From contig NC_133120.1 in the NCBI RefSeq assembly GCF_033568475.1, forward strand, positions 98,727,180 to 98,791,179: a stretch of DNA of 64,000 nt, in the 5' to 3' direction. This document shows, in pieces, positions 26,101 through 38,800 of this stretch. The stretch comes from Henckelia pumila (lineage: Eukaryota > Streptophyta > Magnoliopsida > Lamiales > Gesneriaceae). Both the position numbers and the translations under genes were made by a program. How positions within the stretch are numbered: the first letter of the stretch is position 1; every line of letters starts with the position of its first letter. The notes below the pieces were generated by a model that was given only the letters and a program-made list of their open reading frames with translations, had not been told where the DNA came from and did no database searches.

Positions 26101-27114
26101 GTCAGTGGAAGTGCTGTGACATTCCTGGTACTTTATGTTGATGACATTCTACTCATTGGGAATGATGTAGGAATGTTGCAATCAACTAAAGTATGATTAT
26201 CGAGTAAGTTCTCGATGAAGGACTTGGGTGAAGCATCTTTTGTATTGGGAATACAAATCTATCGGGATAGATCGAAAAGATTGATTGGTCTCACCCAGTC
26301 CACATACATTGATACCATCGTGAAGAGGTTCTCGATGGATGAGTCTAAGAGAGGACATCTACCAATGTGTCATGGCGTGTCTCTATCCAAATCCATGTCT
26401 CCCAAGAATGATGCAGAAATAGAGACGATGACACGCATTCCATATGCATCTGCAATTGGTAGTATCATGTATGCGATGATATCTACACGTCTTGACATGG
26501 CCTTTGCACTTAGTGTTACAAGTAGATATCAATCAAACCCTGGTCTTCCACACTGAAAAGCTGTGAAAGACATTCTCAAGTATTTGAGAAAGACTAAGAA
26601 TATGTTCTTGGTTTATGGGGGTGGAGAACTAAAATTGGAAGGCTATACCGACTCTAGCTTCCAAAGCGATGTTGATGATTCGAAGTCAACTTCCGGTTTT
26701 ATATTCATGCTCAATGGTGCTGCTGTTTGTTGGAAGAGTTCCAAGAAAAATAGCACTGCGGATTCAACCACTGAGGCAGAATATATTGCTGCATCCGATG
26801 CTGCAAAGGAAGCTGTTTGGATTAGGAATTTCGTCCAAGAGTTGGGCGTTATTCCTAATGGAGTTGATCCAGTCCCGGTGTACTGCGACAACACTGGTGC
26901 CGTTGCTCAGGCAAAAGAACCAAGGTCTCATCAGAAATCCAAACATGTACTGAGAAAATACCACATCATCCGGGAAATTGTGGAACGAGGAGATGTCTTG
27001 TTAGACAGAGTCACCTCCGCAGATAATGTTGCTGATCCACTAACTAAGCCTTTACCAGGACCATTGTTTGAAAAGCATCGCGAATCAATGGGTTTGAAGA
27101 ATATGGGTAGTTGA
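23188..27114 (+). pseudogene. Copia gag-pol polyprotein, four in-frame TGA codons
   Basis: One frame of 1309 codons runs from ATG 23188 to TGA 27112-27114, interrupted by TGA at 23380, 23989, 26194 and 26554. Visible domains in order are: Gag with zinc knuckle CHHCKKPGH (about 23959-24003); protease DTGCGSH (about 24091); the GAG-pre-integrase HLWHGRLGH motif; integrase with HTDVCGPL, LRSDRGGEY and NGVSERRN giving the D-D-E triad; reverse transcriptase with RLVAKGYTQ, QMDVKTAFLNGD and LYVDDILL; RNase H with TDSSFQSD, STTEAEY and VYCDNTGA. The frame never shifts. Each TGA falls where this family has tryptophan, for example right after the zinc-knuckle GH. As it stands the product is not functional. 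Confidence 0.93.
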
Positions 27115-27134
27115 CTCTAGTGCAAGTGGGAGAT

Positions 27135-29275
27135 TGTTAGAGTAGGTGCCCGTCGAGCCAATGTATTGACCGATGGTCCTTGAGAGAACTCTTGTATGAC
27201 AATTTTTATTTTAATAATATTTGACATTATTTAATTTGGCACATCTTTATCTTTATACCCATGCAAGCTGCATAGATAAAGCCCTTGAATATACAAATAG
27301 TAGAAAGAATATGAGATGGTCATGTGATGACTATCATGAAACTCATATTTGGAATACTGTATATTCTAAACTGTTCCTAGTCGATTCAGCCGCCATAAAG
27401 AAGGATAAAGGTCGCTCGAGCTTGAGACTAGTATTTGCGATGTGAGTACCATGTTTCATTGGTAGGGGACATGGAGATGTCCAAGCATGCAAATAGGTGC
27501 TCCTTGTAGAGTGCACTGAACAACCCCTCCCTAAAAGGATTTTCCAAGTGGTTCTCACTTATCGAGTGGAGAAGTCCTTGTTTATGGTTGTACACCATTA
27601 GTCCTTATAACCCGGGACAACATGGAGACTCTATATGCTAGTGCTTCACTTTGACTTGTTTACCGACTCATCTGGGGTCATCAGGTGGCAATGTTGGGTT
27701 TGTGACGAAACATATAGGAGTCAATGCATTGTAGTCGGGGATTCACCGCTTACCTACGGGTATGGATATCCTATGTTATATCATGTATACGTAGCTTGAA
27801 ATCTCTGATCAGAGTAAATGTAATTAAGAAAGGAGTTTCTTGAATTACATTCTCGATGCAACTACGGCATGACACATAGTTATTGATTCAATGACAACTC
27901 TCGATAAACCAATGGTTGTCGAATCGGTCGGGATATATGAGTTGAAGGGACCGTACTGTATGCTAACCATAATTGATTGGTTCTTGCAGGCACTATCATT
28001 TGATACCTAGGGAGTCATGTAAGCGATGCTGCTAGATGTTTACATGACTGGTTGGGTACTATCAGACTTGAGTTTTCTGACGTTCTTATTATCAATGTGT
28101 TGATCAATAAGAATGGAGCTATATATAGGGTATGCTCATATAAGGGACTTGTTGATCCCGAATCACATGGAGATGTGAACCCACTGCTAGTTGTATTAGT
28201 GAACCATTGAGGGTCACACAAGTACTAGCTTTCTAGATCCCGTTGAGATTAAAATAAGTTCAATGTGTTGAACAACTTATAAAGGAGTTTATAAGTAAAA
28301 TAAATTAGAAGTTTGACTTCTAAATTGGAGAACAAATGGAATAAATAACTTTTAATTTGTGAATGTGTTCCAAAATTAAAAGTTGACTTAAAATAATTAG
28401 TTTATGAAAATGGTGATTTTCTAAACTATTATTTTGAACTTAGTTAATTAATTCAAGTGTTGAATTAATTTAACACTAGTTGACATTTTAATGTACAAAT
28501 AATTAAACACTATTGAGTCTTGTAGAGCTCAAATAAAATAGTGTTATATAATTATTGTTACTAGTGTACTTGAATGAGTTCAAGTTGAATTTAATTAATT
28601 GATTAAACTTAAATGGGTTTAGGTTTAATATTTAATTAAAATAAGTTCAAAATACCATTTAAATATATATATTTATATATATATATATATATAGGTGTGT
28701 GTATATATATATATATATGTATGTGTGTGATGGAATTTGAAGGGTTGGAAGATTGGATGCAATTTTTCATGCAAGTCTTGCATTGTTCTATGCATGGTTT
28801 TAATTGTATCTAATCAATTCTTCTCCATTAATATAATATACACACAAACACAATTCCATTCTACCTTTGGAGAAGTGGCCGAACACCCTCTCTATATTTT
28901 CTCCAAAATTTTTCTTTCATTTTTGAGGGAGATGAAAATGATATCTCAATGCTAAATTCTCTAAATATTCTAGTGCATATTTAGAGCGGATTTAGATCGT
29001 CTATTCGTGGACCTAATTCGGAGGCTCGAAGTGTCGAATCCATTTTGAGCAAGGAGTGCTCTTGGAAGCTTGTAGATTGAGTCTACCTTTTTCAAGAGCC
29101 TAGTTGTTTATCAACTTGGTTGGAGCCATAAATCAATCTTTGAGATTGATTGGTAAAATTCTAAACACCCATGGTTGTTTATGTTTTTGAATACTACACA
29201 AGTGCTCGGATCTCTTTTTTTAAAAATTTTATATTTCTGCTCCGTTTCTGGGCACGAGTTAACCGATCCCCTTCA
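27135..29275 (+). repeat. Copia LTR 2
   Basis: This 2141-bp LTR is directly repeated with LTR 1. It is the 3' LTR of the first unit and at the same time the 5' LTR of the following partial unit: the base after its CA end begins GTGGTATCAGAGCC, a good primer-binding site. Confidence 0.92.
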
Positions 29276-31672
29276 GTGGTATCAGAGCCTAGTTACTCTT
29301 TTGTGTAGTATTTGTTGGATATTATGTTGAGGTCAATTTCTAACCGCATGAGAAAATCAAGATTTATCAATTTTGGGCTGTTTTTATAAATATTTTTTTT
29401 ATGGTTTCGGGCAGCCTATGGTGTCCTAGGGGCAGCCGTGGGCTGCCCCATATTTTTAATAAAAAAAAAAAATTTTGGCCGGAATCCGGCGACGGAGTTT
29501 CGGTGACGACTATGACGACTTGAGTTTTTCAAAAGGTGTTTTGGAATATCATGTGTCATAGGCCCTAAATTGTTAAATATATTATAGTTGATTTTTATGA
29601 AAAATTAAACTTTATAATATGTGATTTTTCTCATAAAATAAATAGTTAAAGTGTGACTTTGATTATTTATAGTAAATTGTGATTTACAAGAAATTCAATT
29701 ATAAATAAATTAATTTGAAAGTAAACAAAGGTGTTTGTTTATTTTGTTAATTTATTTTATAATTGTGGTGGTTAGTGATTGGACCAAGATATATAATATT
29801 TGATCAATTGATTATTGAGATAATTAATTTATGGTGTATGATATGTGATATTGTGCATGGAGGATGATTAAAAGCCCAAGACTAATTTGCTAGGTGTATG
29901 CTAGGATATTTTGTGTTGAATGGTTGTAATAATTATCAAATTACAAAGTGGGCTTGGTTTATGGCCCGTTCCCACCCCATGAGATATATCCCTATTTGCC
30001 ATGGATATTTTCATGTAAAATATTTGATAGCGGAAGTTCAAGATTGGAAGATGGCGGGCCATGAATAATTATGAAGATCCAAGACATGTAAATATTGAAA
30101 GCTTATGTAATTGTTGCATTTGCATCCCATGCATTCCCTAGGAATTGGAACTAGGCCCGTGTTTAGCTCACACGGGCCAAATAGTTTTTGGGGCGATTGA
30201 TCATCCTTATTAATTAGTATGTGCGTTATTATTTTATAATAATAAAGTTGCATGAATCCGGCAAACATACGATCAAACATGGCGATCTTTAAAATTAATG
30301 ATGAGACCTTTTTTTTTTTCAAAATTAAAAACCCTCATTTTGAATTAGATTCAAAATTTATATCAAGCCCGAAAAGGGGAATTATAAATGTGTTTATAAT
30401 TTTCATGTCTTCCATCGACAATGGATGCATGACGAACGCTACCCGTATTCAATACTCGGCTCATATTATTGGGGGGATTTTGGATGCCGGAAAGCTGTGA
30501 CATCCATTGACATGGTGATGTGAACTACGTGGAACTCCCATGACTTTGGCTCATATTATTGGGGGAACTCATGGCGACCGTCCATTAAGGTTCGATATCG
30601 ATGGGTAAGGCTTGACACGTAAAGATGAACGACGTCATTTTATTGGGTCCTAATCAAGCGTGAGACAAAAGTTTACGTAAGGGTTGCATGGAGATGCAAT
30701 TGGAAACTACCTTTTAGAAATTATGATTGACTGATATTATTCGGGATCGTAATTGGCTAATTGGACCTTATGTATCTACTGAGGAAAAGAGTTTCCCATT
30801 TTTTACTAGAGGGTAGTAAAAATGCCAAAAACAGTGGGAGTAAATATTTATAAAGTTAAAGTCCACAATTTATATCTTATTGAATATTTTAAAATAGTCA
30901 TTGACATTTATCTGTTATTATTTTTCAGTACAAGTTTTGACAATGTCATCAATTCGCAATCCGCTATCTACTATACTCGACAAACATTTACTGACCGGTC
31001 CAAATTACCTCGATTGGCTAAGAAATTTGAAAATCGTCTTGAACTCGGAGAGGATTGCATACACACTTGATGAGTTTCCCCCTGATACGGCTCCGACTGA
31101 TTGTAGCCCTGAGGAGCTACAAACTTACAAGGATTGATGTGACCATGACTTGAAAGCCAAGTGTTATATGCAGGCTTCTATGAATGATGAGCTTCAGCGA
31201 CGTTTTGAGAGTGCAAAGCATGCTGCTGACATTCATTTGCATCTCAAAGAACTCTTTGGTGAACAAACACGCCCACTTCGACATGCGATTGTCAAGGAGC
31301 TAATCACTTTGCGCATGCGAGATGGGGCTTCGGTCCATGAGCATGGCCTGAAGTTGATTGGGCTCGTGGAGAAACTCGTTAGCATGGATCTTGTGCTACC
31401 AACTGAGTTGACCACAGACGTGTTGCTCTTGTCACTGCCTAGCTCATTTGATCCTTTTGTGGTGAATTTCAACATGAACAAGTTAGATCCAACCCTTGAG
31501 GAGTTGGTTAACATGCTTGTTACGTTTGAATCCACAATCAAGAAAGAGAAGCCGGTTCTTTATGTGGGATCTTCATCTGGTTCAAAGAATAGACCACATG
31601 GGAAGGGAAAGAAGCGTTCCTTCCATGCTCCCAAAAAGAACGTGCCCTTGAAGAGGCAAGCTCCGAGTCCCG
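29276..31672 (+). mobile_element. Second Copia internal region, truncated in gag
   Basis: This repeats 21502-23919 of the first unit: primer site, long leader, and gag from ATG 30943. It carries the same first TGA (31135-31137). It stops inside gag after the basic region, before the zinc knuckle. It differs from the first internal region by scattered substitutions, a 16-bp deletion near 29420 and a shorter G run, so it is a separate, somewhat diverged copy. At 31672 it meets host flank of copy B with TTG shared by both sides. The open frame running across the join to 31758 is a chimera with microsatellite sequence. Confidence 0.9.
30943..31672 (+). pseudogene. Copia gag fragment of the second unit
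   Basis: Same frame and sequence as the gag at 23188, with TGA at 31135. It is truncated at the duplication junction before CHHCKKPGH. It is not a gene on its own. Confidence 0.88.
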
Positions 31673-31692
31673 TTGTTGGTTGCAGAATTATT

Positions 31693-31707
31693 ATGTGTGT
31701 GTGTGCG

Positions 31708-31740
<33 letters not shown>
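31693..31740. repeat. Compound TG/CA/TA tract, copy B
   Basis: This is the equivalent of 8541-8583. The central CG block is shorter and the CA block longer. It lies 20 bp inside copy B from the junction with the truncated Copia gag. Confidence 0.85.
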
Positions 31741-31741
<1 letters not shown>

Positions 31742-33123
31742 ATTCTATATTAAAATAATTATGAAATGTATAAATTGTTAAAGTTTAAAAAATTAAAGGC
31801 AAATTATTTAGGTCTTAAATGAGCTTCAAATTCAATGTGGGAAATTAGATGGGGAATTTTGTGCATTAATAATTTGTAGTATTTGAATTCCCTTTGGAGT
31901 AAAGTGGTAATAATTGTCTGACATCTTAGAAATAATTTAAATAACAGCAATTTTTCAGGCTTCACTGCATTAATGAATTCAACTATCTTATTTCTAGGCT
32001 GATATATAAATAGTGGCTAGTGGGCATCGCCGTGCACTCTTCATGATGGCCCATATATACATATATAAGAATAGAACAAAATATTGCATTGAGTTGTATT
32101 AATAAATAACTTATGTACCATAATTACCATTAATTAATTTTGCATTAAAAAAATTTATTGTGTCCTAGAAATGTATATTTTAATCGGCATATGGGCACCC
32201 CGAATTTGCGTCCATGTATACATGTCCTTTTCTTAGCGTGTAAACCATTGCATGTGCTATATAATTGTAAATTCCTATTATCTCCAAGGTGGTCAAATAA
32301 TGAATAAGTTTACGCTATTTGACTTTAAAGTGACGTTTTCATATATTTATATTCATAATATAAGTTGATTTAGTTCATATTGAAGCAAAATAATATTTTT
32401 TTATGAGTCAAATTTGATAGTAAATTTTATAAATTTATTTCGTGAGACGATCTTATAAAAATTTTTTTATTGACTTTATTGTTGCCTACAAAAATGTTAG
32501 CCATCTGCCATCATATATTATATCATATTAGCTCGAGCAAATTAACACTTGTTAATTTGTTGTCATTGGTCACATTTTGGAACGTGATTAGAATATATTG
32601 TTAATTTTTTCTTAACAATTTTATTTTAAAAAATTCATAATCATTTATTTTTATTTTTAAAGTTTGCAAACACGATCTTAAAAAAAACATGTCGTGTAAG
32701 ATTTCTCGTAATTTGTTATGAAAAATCAACCAAGTACGTGAGAAGGACAACTTCCGGCGACCAATATCGTAAATAAGGCTATCAAAAAAAAGTTTTTATT
32801 AAAAATTTCTAGCAGCTTTCAATCTCTTCAATATTGTCATTCGAACAAATAAAACTGGTTTGCTTTATTTCGATGCCTGTAAATTCTTTCTGAAACCCCT
32901 TTTATTTTTTAAATGATAGGAGCTGTGACGAAAAGAACACTTCCTTCAATTATAAATAAACTATACACAAAAATAAGGACGACAATGGGCCGAACCTGTT
33001 AGTTTTGGGTACAAGTAGATACAGGTATATATCAGATTTAAATGGTCGGGTCAGAATTCATACCCCAACACAAAGGCCAACATAAAAGCTTGCCACTATA
33101 GACCTCTGCCCAACCTGTAAACC

Positions 33124-33606
33124 ATTGTTTTCAAAACCGAATCGGACTGGCCGGTTCGACCGGGAACCGGTCACTGGTCCGGTCCAAAATACCCCCAAAA
33201 ACCGTTTTAACGGTTCAACCGGTCAAGAACCGGTCAAAACCGGTCGAACCGGCAAAGAACAGGCCGAGAACCGGTCCCAAGAACCGGCCAGAAAACCGGT
33301 CGAACCGATTTTCAGAATTTTTTATTTTTTTTTTAAAATTAGTTTTTTAAAAAATTTTAAAATCTTAATTTAATATTTTATTATATATATACATGATTAT
33401 TTGGAATTTGTACTTCGTTAAAAATATTATTTTAGTATTATTAGAGTTTTTGTTATTAATTTATTTATTTTTAAAAATATATATATAACTATAATTATTA
33501 TTTTGAATATATTTATATAGTTATTTATTTTTTAAACTATGATAAATATATTTTTGTCTATTTATATACATCTTTTAGGTTTTTAAAATTTAAAAGATAT
33601 TATTAA
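33124..33606. mobile_element. hAT-like MITE, copy B, left part
   Basis: The left end of the MITE is preceded by TGTAAACC (33116-33123). It is split after ATTAA (33602-33606) by Gypsy F and resumes at 43072. Confidence 0.8.
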
Positions 33607-35770
33607 TGTGATGACCCGAGTTCTAATCTCTCATTAATCTCATTAATCATTATTAAACCATGTTAGACAATAATCAAAGTTTAAATAAAAGAATAAAAAA
33701 AAAAAATTTCGAATAAATTGCCCTGCGCACGCGCGGGCATCACCCCTCGCGCGCGCGCAAGCCAATGGGACCGAGGCCCCCTGGCTTGGCCCGCGCGCGC
33801 GCGAGCAGTAGCTCGCCCGTGCGCAGGCCAATCGGTCAGAAATTTGGCTGCACTCTGCTGCTGTTCAAAAATTGAGTTCATGCATCCCTTTGATTCAAGA
33901 TCATCTCCTACCAAGGTATAGACATGGTATAATCAATAGCAACATCTATCATGCTATACAAGGAATACAATTAGATCACTCCAAGGCCTTAAAACATAAC
34001 CAAGATGCATCAAGATACACAAGAAGCTATATACAATTCAAGTTCAAGATACATCATATTGATTTAAGGATTTATATATCTATTCAATCCCAACTACAAC
34101 AAACAAGACTACAACATCATCATAATCAAGTCTTGGTACAAATATCTAAACCATAATCATGTTTAAGACTCCATTTCACTACAAGACAGCTCATAATCAT
34201 CTAAACTCGAATCATCACGCTATGTTCATCTCATTCCTTGTTCTTCATGTACGCCTTTGCCCGGTTCCACTCCCTCCTATTGCGATGACACATACAACAA
34301 GACAATAGCCGGATAACTCCGGTGAGAAATAGATTTCCCAGTAAAAGCAACTAAACATGCATAACAACATATATCAAGATCATGATATAAAAGTAAGTAC
34401 AATGCATGTTTTCAAAACAAGGTTCATTTCGTTATTCGTCAATTGGGATCCCGAGAAGTGGATATCATAACTAATCCACCGACTCTCCCGATCGAGGTGG
34501 GGTTACTTATCTTTCTTCTCTAGACTTTGAAGCAATCATATATGCAAATCAGACGCTAGGCTAAAACAACCACCCAGGCCATACATATACAATTCCTCAA
34601 ATCGTCTATTCGAACGTTTCCGTTCATTTCAAAATCAAAGAATAAGTCTTCAAGATGAATGCAACATATAACATAATCAGGGCATTCATTATATCAAGAA
34701 CTTATTCAAGTAATCAAAAGAAAGCACATAAGAGCACTTAAACAAACAAGTATGTGAATTGAGGGAACTCGATACAAACCATCTCGAGTTGTAATCCCAA
34801 TCAAATTGTAGTCCACTTTTACCTTTCAAATGTGATGTCTAGAAGGTCTTCAAACTTGTCAAAATCTGTACAAGATCACACACCAAGCATAACTCAAAAT
34901 CTGCTCAAGATCAACCTCAAACTTCAACAAGAATGCCAAAGGAAACTCTACCAACCTTGTGCTAACGTCTATCGGTTTCGAAGTTGAGATTAATCAATTG
35001 AAATGTCCTGTTCAAGCACTGAAACAACAACATAACAAGCAAAGAATCATCAGCTAAGAGCTCATCCACTTCTAAGCTGAAGAATGATAGCAAATCACTC
35101 CAATTCAAAAGTTCGACGGCATTTCGGTATAACTCGACGATTCCCGCAAATCTCTATATCATTTCTAACATTCATATCAATTGTTCAACCTCTAAACCAA
35201 CATATCAGCAGGTGTATAGAGTGAATCACAGCTAAGAAATCATAAGAACAAGATATACAATTCAATCTTCAATCAAATCTCAAGATTATCAAAGATAGAA
35301 GATCCATAACATCAATTCAATACCAGCTGCTGATATCTGTCATTTTCGAACCATCAAACCTTGATTAACAAAGAAGAAACTTACATCAAATCGAAGGTCT
35401 TGTCAAGAGGATTCCAAAACATCTTTCGGAATCGAAATCGGACAACCGTAGCTCAAGATATGTGACAATGAAGATGAAGATCAAATTTGGAAATTCTGCT
35501 CTCGGTTCTTCCTCCTTCAACTTTGAGAAATCTGATAAGTCATATAAATTGTACACGTGCATGCTGAGGAACCTCCACTATTCTGATAAGTTAAATACAA
35601 TTTGCACTTTAGCCCCTCAAGAGTTCAAAAATGGCAATTCAGCCCTCAATTACTCAATTCATTCAAATTCAATCCTAATCAATTTAAGAATATTAGAATT
35701 TAAATCAAAACTCCAAATATTCCCAAATTAACTATTCTCGGATTAAAATTAAATAATTCCGGGCGTTACA
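33607..35770 (-). repeat. Gypsy F 3' LTR
   Basis: The LTR runs TGTGATGACC to GGGCGTTACA on the plus strand (2164 bp); the element lies on the minus strand. Preceding ATTAA is the target duplication. It is nearly identical to 40913-43071: about ten substitutions and a 6-bp indel were noticed. A very GC-rich inverted-repeat block of GCGCGCG runs sits at about 33721-33830. Confidence 0.93.
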
Positions 35771-35790
35771 ATTCTCCCCCACTAAGACTC

Positions 35791-35808
35791 GATTTCGTCC
35801 TCGAAATC
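35791..35808 (-). repeat. 3'-end hairpin of Gypsy F
   Basis: On the element strand it reads GATTTCG-AGGA-CGAAATC, a perfect 7-bp stem with a 4-nt loop, between the gag-pol stop and the polypurine tract. Gypsy C has the same hairpin at 60163-60180 and LARD D at 49438-49455. Confidence 0.75.
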
Positions 35809-35870
35809 TTAGCAATATCAACAAATCATATCACAAATATCAGATAACAGAAAACTAAAGGAGACTCACA

Positions 35871-38800
35871 TCAAGAAAATAACTCTGGAAATCGTTGTCT
35901 CATATCTGATTCAGTCTCCCAAGTCGCTTCTGTAATACCATGACGACTCCACTGAACCTTCACAAGCGGAATAGTCTTCGTACGAAGTTGCTTCTCTTTA
36001 CGATCAAGAATCTGAATCGGCTTTTCAAAATAACTCAAAGTCTCGTCAAGTTCAGCTTCATCAGATTGAAGTACATGAGATTCATCAGACAGATACTTTC
36101 GAAGCATCGATACATGAAAGACATCATGTATTCCAGATAACGCCGGAGGAAGAGCTAATCGATAGGCAAGATTGCCTATTTTCTCCAGAATTTCATACGG
36201 ACCAATATAGCGTGGAGACAACTTCCCTCGCTTGCCAAATATGACTGTACCTCTGAAAGGAGAAATCTTCAGGAATACTCGATCCCCCTGATCAAAAGAC
36301 AAAGGTCGACGTCGAATGTTAGCATATTTCGCTTGTCTATCTTGAGCTGTCTTCATTCTTGTCTGAATAAGCTTCACTTGATCAGTCAAATCACGTATCA
36401 TATCAGGGCCAGTGTCAGGTACTTCTGAAATATCATCCCAGTACAAAGGAGATCGACATTTTCTTCCGTATAAAGCTTCAAAAGGAGCCATTCCAATACT
36501 CGATTGATAGCTGTTGTTGTACGAGAATTCACAAAGAGGTAATGAATCTTGCCAACTCGTGCCAAAATCAAGCACTACAGCTCTCAACATGTCCTCTAAT
36601 GTCTGAATGGTACGCTCAGACTGCCCGTCTGTTTGTGGATGATAAGCTGTGCTCAAACGAAGCTGAGTACCCAAAGCACTCTGTAAGCTATGCCAGAAGT
36701 GAGATGTAAATCGAGGATCACGATCTGATACAATAGACTTCGGCACACCATGTAATCTGACAACTTCACGGACATAAATTTCTGCCATCTGATCATGTCT
36801 GTACGTCATACGATAAGGTATAAAACACGCAGACTTCGTCAATCTATCGATAATCACCCAGATAGCATCATAACCTCTAGAAGATCGAGGTAATCTCGTC
36901 ACGAAATCCATGGAAATATGATCCCATTTCCATTCTGGCACGGATAAACTCTTAAGTAAACCAGGCGGTTTCTTCCTTTCAGCCTTCACCTATTGGCAGT
37001 TCAAACATCGAGACACAAACTCAGTGATATCAGACTTCATTGGCTTCCACCAGTATCGAGTCTTCAGATCATTATACATCTTCCTACCTCCAGGATGAAT
37101 ACTATAACGACTACAATGCGCCTCTGTCAGTAGTTGTTGTCGCACGTCAGAAATATCAGGCACTACAAGGCGATTGTGAACATAAAGAAGATCATCTCGA
37201 ACCCGGTATTCAGATACATGCCCTGATCTGACTTTCTCAATCGAATTTTGTATATTCTGATCAAGTTTCTGAGCATCTCGAATTCTTACCAATAAAGCTG
37301 GTTCAGCTTGCATTTGATAGAGTCGAAGAGGTTGATAATTCGTATCAAATACTAACCCAGACAGACAACAGTCTTCAATCAAATTCGATACACCAATCGT
37401 CGATAAGAACAAAGAACATACCTTTCGACTGAGTGCATCTGCTGCCGCATTCGATTTCCCTGGGTAGTACTTAATCTCACAATCAAAGTCTTTAAGCAAA
37501 TCAAGCCACCTCCGCTGTCTCATATTCAATTCTGACTGTGAAAATAGATACTTCAGACTCTTGTGATCAGAATAAATCTCAAACTGCTCCCCGTACAGAT
37601 AATGTCGCCAAATCTTCAAAGCAAATACAATGGCGGCCAATTCAAGATCATGAATCGGATATCTGGTTTCGTGAGGCTTCAACTGTCTTGAGGCATAAGC
37701 AATCACATGTCCTCGCTGCATCAAAACACACCCTAATCCTCGATGAGATGCATCACAGTAAACAGTGAAACCACCAGTACCTGAAGGAATCGTCAAGACT
37801 GGTGCACTGGTCAGTCGTTTCTTCAACTCCAGAAAACTGGATTCACAAGTTTCAGACCAGATAAAAGGAGCATTTTTCTGAGTTAACTGAGTAATTGGCT
37901 TCGCAATACTGGAAAAATCTTTGATAAATCGACGATAATACCCAGCCAATCCCATAAAACTCCGGATCTCAGGAACAGATGTCGGTCTAACCCAATTGAT
38001 CACTGCTTCGACTTTACTTGGATCCACAGAAATACCATTTTCAGATATAATATGTCCAAGAAAGACAACCTGTTTCAGCCAAAACTCACATTTCGAAAGT
38101 TTAGCATACAATTTCTCGGCTCGTAAGGTTTTCAAAACTGTTCTCAGATGTTCAGCATGATCAATCAGATTCTTGGAATAGATCAGAATATCATCAATAA
38201 AGATAATCACAAAATCATCGAGATACTTCTGAAACACACGGTTCATCAAAGCCATGAATTTAGCTGGAGCATTCGTCAAACCAAACGGCATAACTATAAA
38301 CTCATAATGGCCATACCTGGTTCTGAACGCAGTCTTAGGAATATCAGAATCCCTAACTCTCAGCTGATGGTATCCAGATCTCAGATCGATCTTGGAATAC
38401 ACAGAAGAACCCTGCAACTGATCAAACAAATCATCAATACGAGGCAAAGGGTATTTGTTCTTTACCGTAGCCTTGTTCAGTTGCCGGTAATCAATACACA
38501 ATCTCATTGAACCGTCTTTCTTTCTGACAAACAGAACTGGAGCACCCCAAGGAGAAACACTGGGTCGAATGTATCCCTTGGCCAATAAATCTTCTAACTG
38601 TTCTTTCAACTCTTTTAATTCCACTGTTGCCATTCGATATGGTGCTTTCGAAATCGGTGCAGTTCCAGGCATCAGTTCAATGTTGAAGTCAATCTCACGA
38701 TACGGAGGTAATCCTGGAATCTCATCCGGAAAGACGTCCGCAAATTCACTAACCACTGGCAAGTCAGCCAGGTTCAGGCTAGGTTTCAACAAATCCACTG

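Larger units (their letters stand above)
19373..29275 (+). mobile_element. Ty1/copia retrotransposon, LTR-internal-LTR
   Basis: The element is 9903 bp: LTRs 19373-21501 and 27135-29275, a primer site just after LTR 1 (TGATATCAGAGCC at 21503, one substitution from the usual TGGTATCAGAGC), and a purine tract GCAAGTGGGAGAT at 27122-27134. The single gag-pol frame is broken by four TGA codons. There is no target duplication after LTR 2; another internal region follows directly, so the 3' end of the insertion is not in the window. The domain order protease, integrase, reverse transcriptase, RNase H defines Copia. The exact lineage is not assigned. Confidence 0.92.

Noticed and set aside
23380..26556. 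UGA recoding (readthrough or selenocysteine) as a normal feature of the Copia
   Set aside because: The stops sit at conserved Trp codons, there are four, and plant nuclear genes do not recode UGA as Trp. Decay by G-to-A change is simpler, so it is kept only as an unusual mutation pattern.
31150..31758. Apparent 202-residue protein ending in repeated His-Thr and Ile-Tyr
   Set aside because: It is a chimera of Copia gag and the TG/CA/TA microsatellite created at the 31672 junction, and it is preceded by an in-frame TGA.
33721..33830. CpG-island-like promoter of a host gene
   Set aside because: The GCGCGCG block occurs identically in both Gypsy F LTRs (also near 41028-41137), so it belongs to the transposon.
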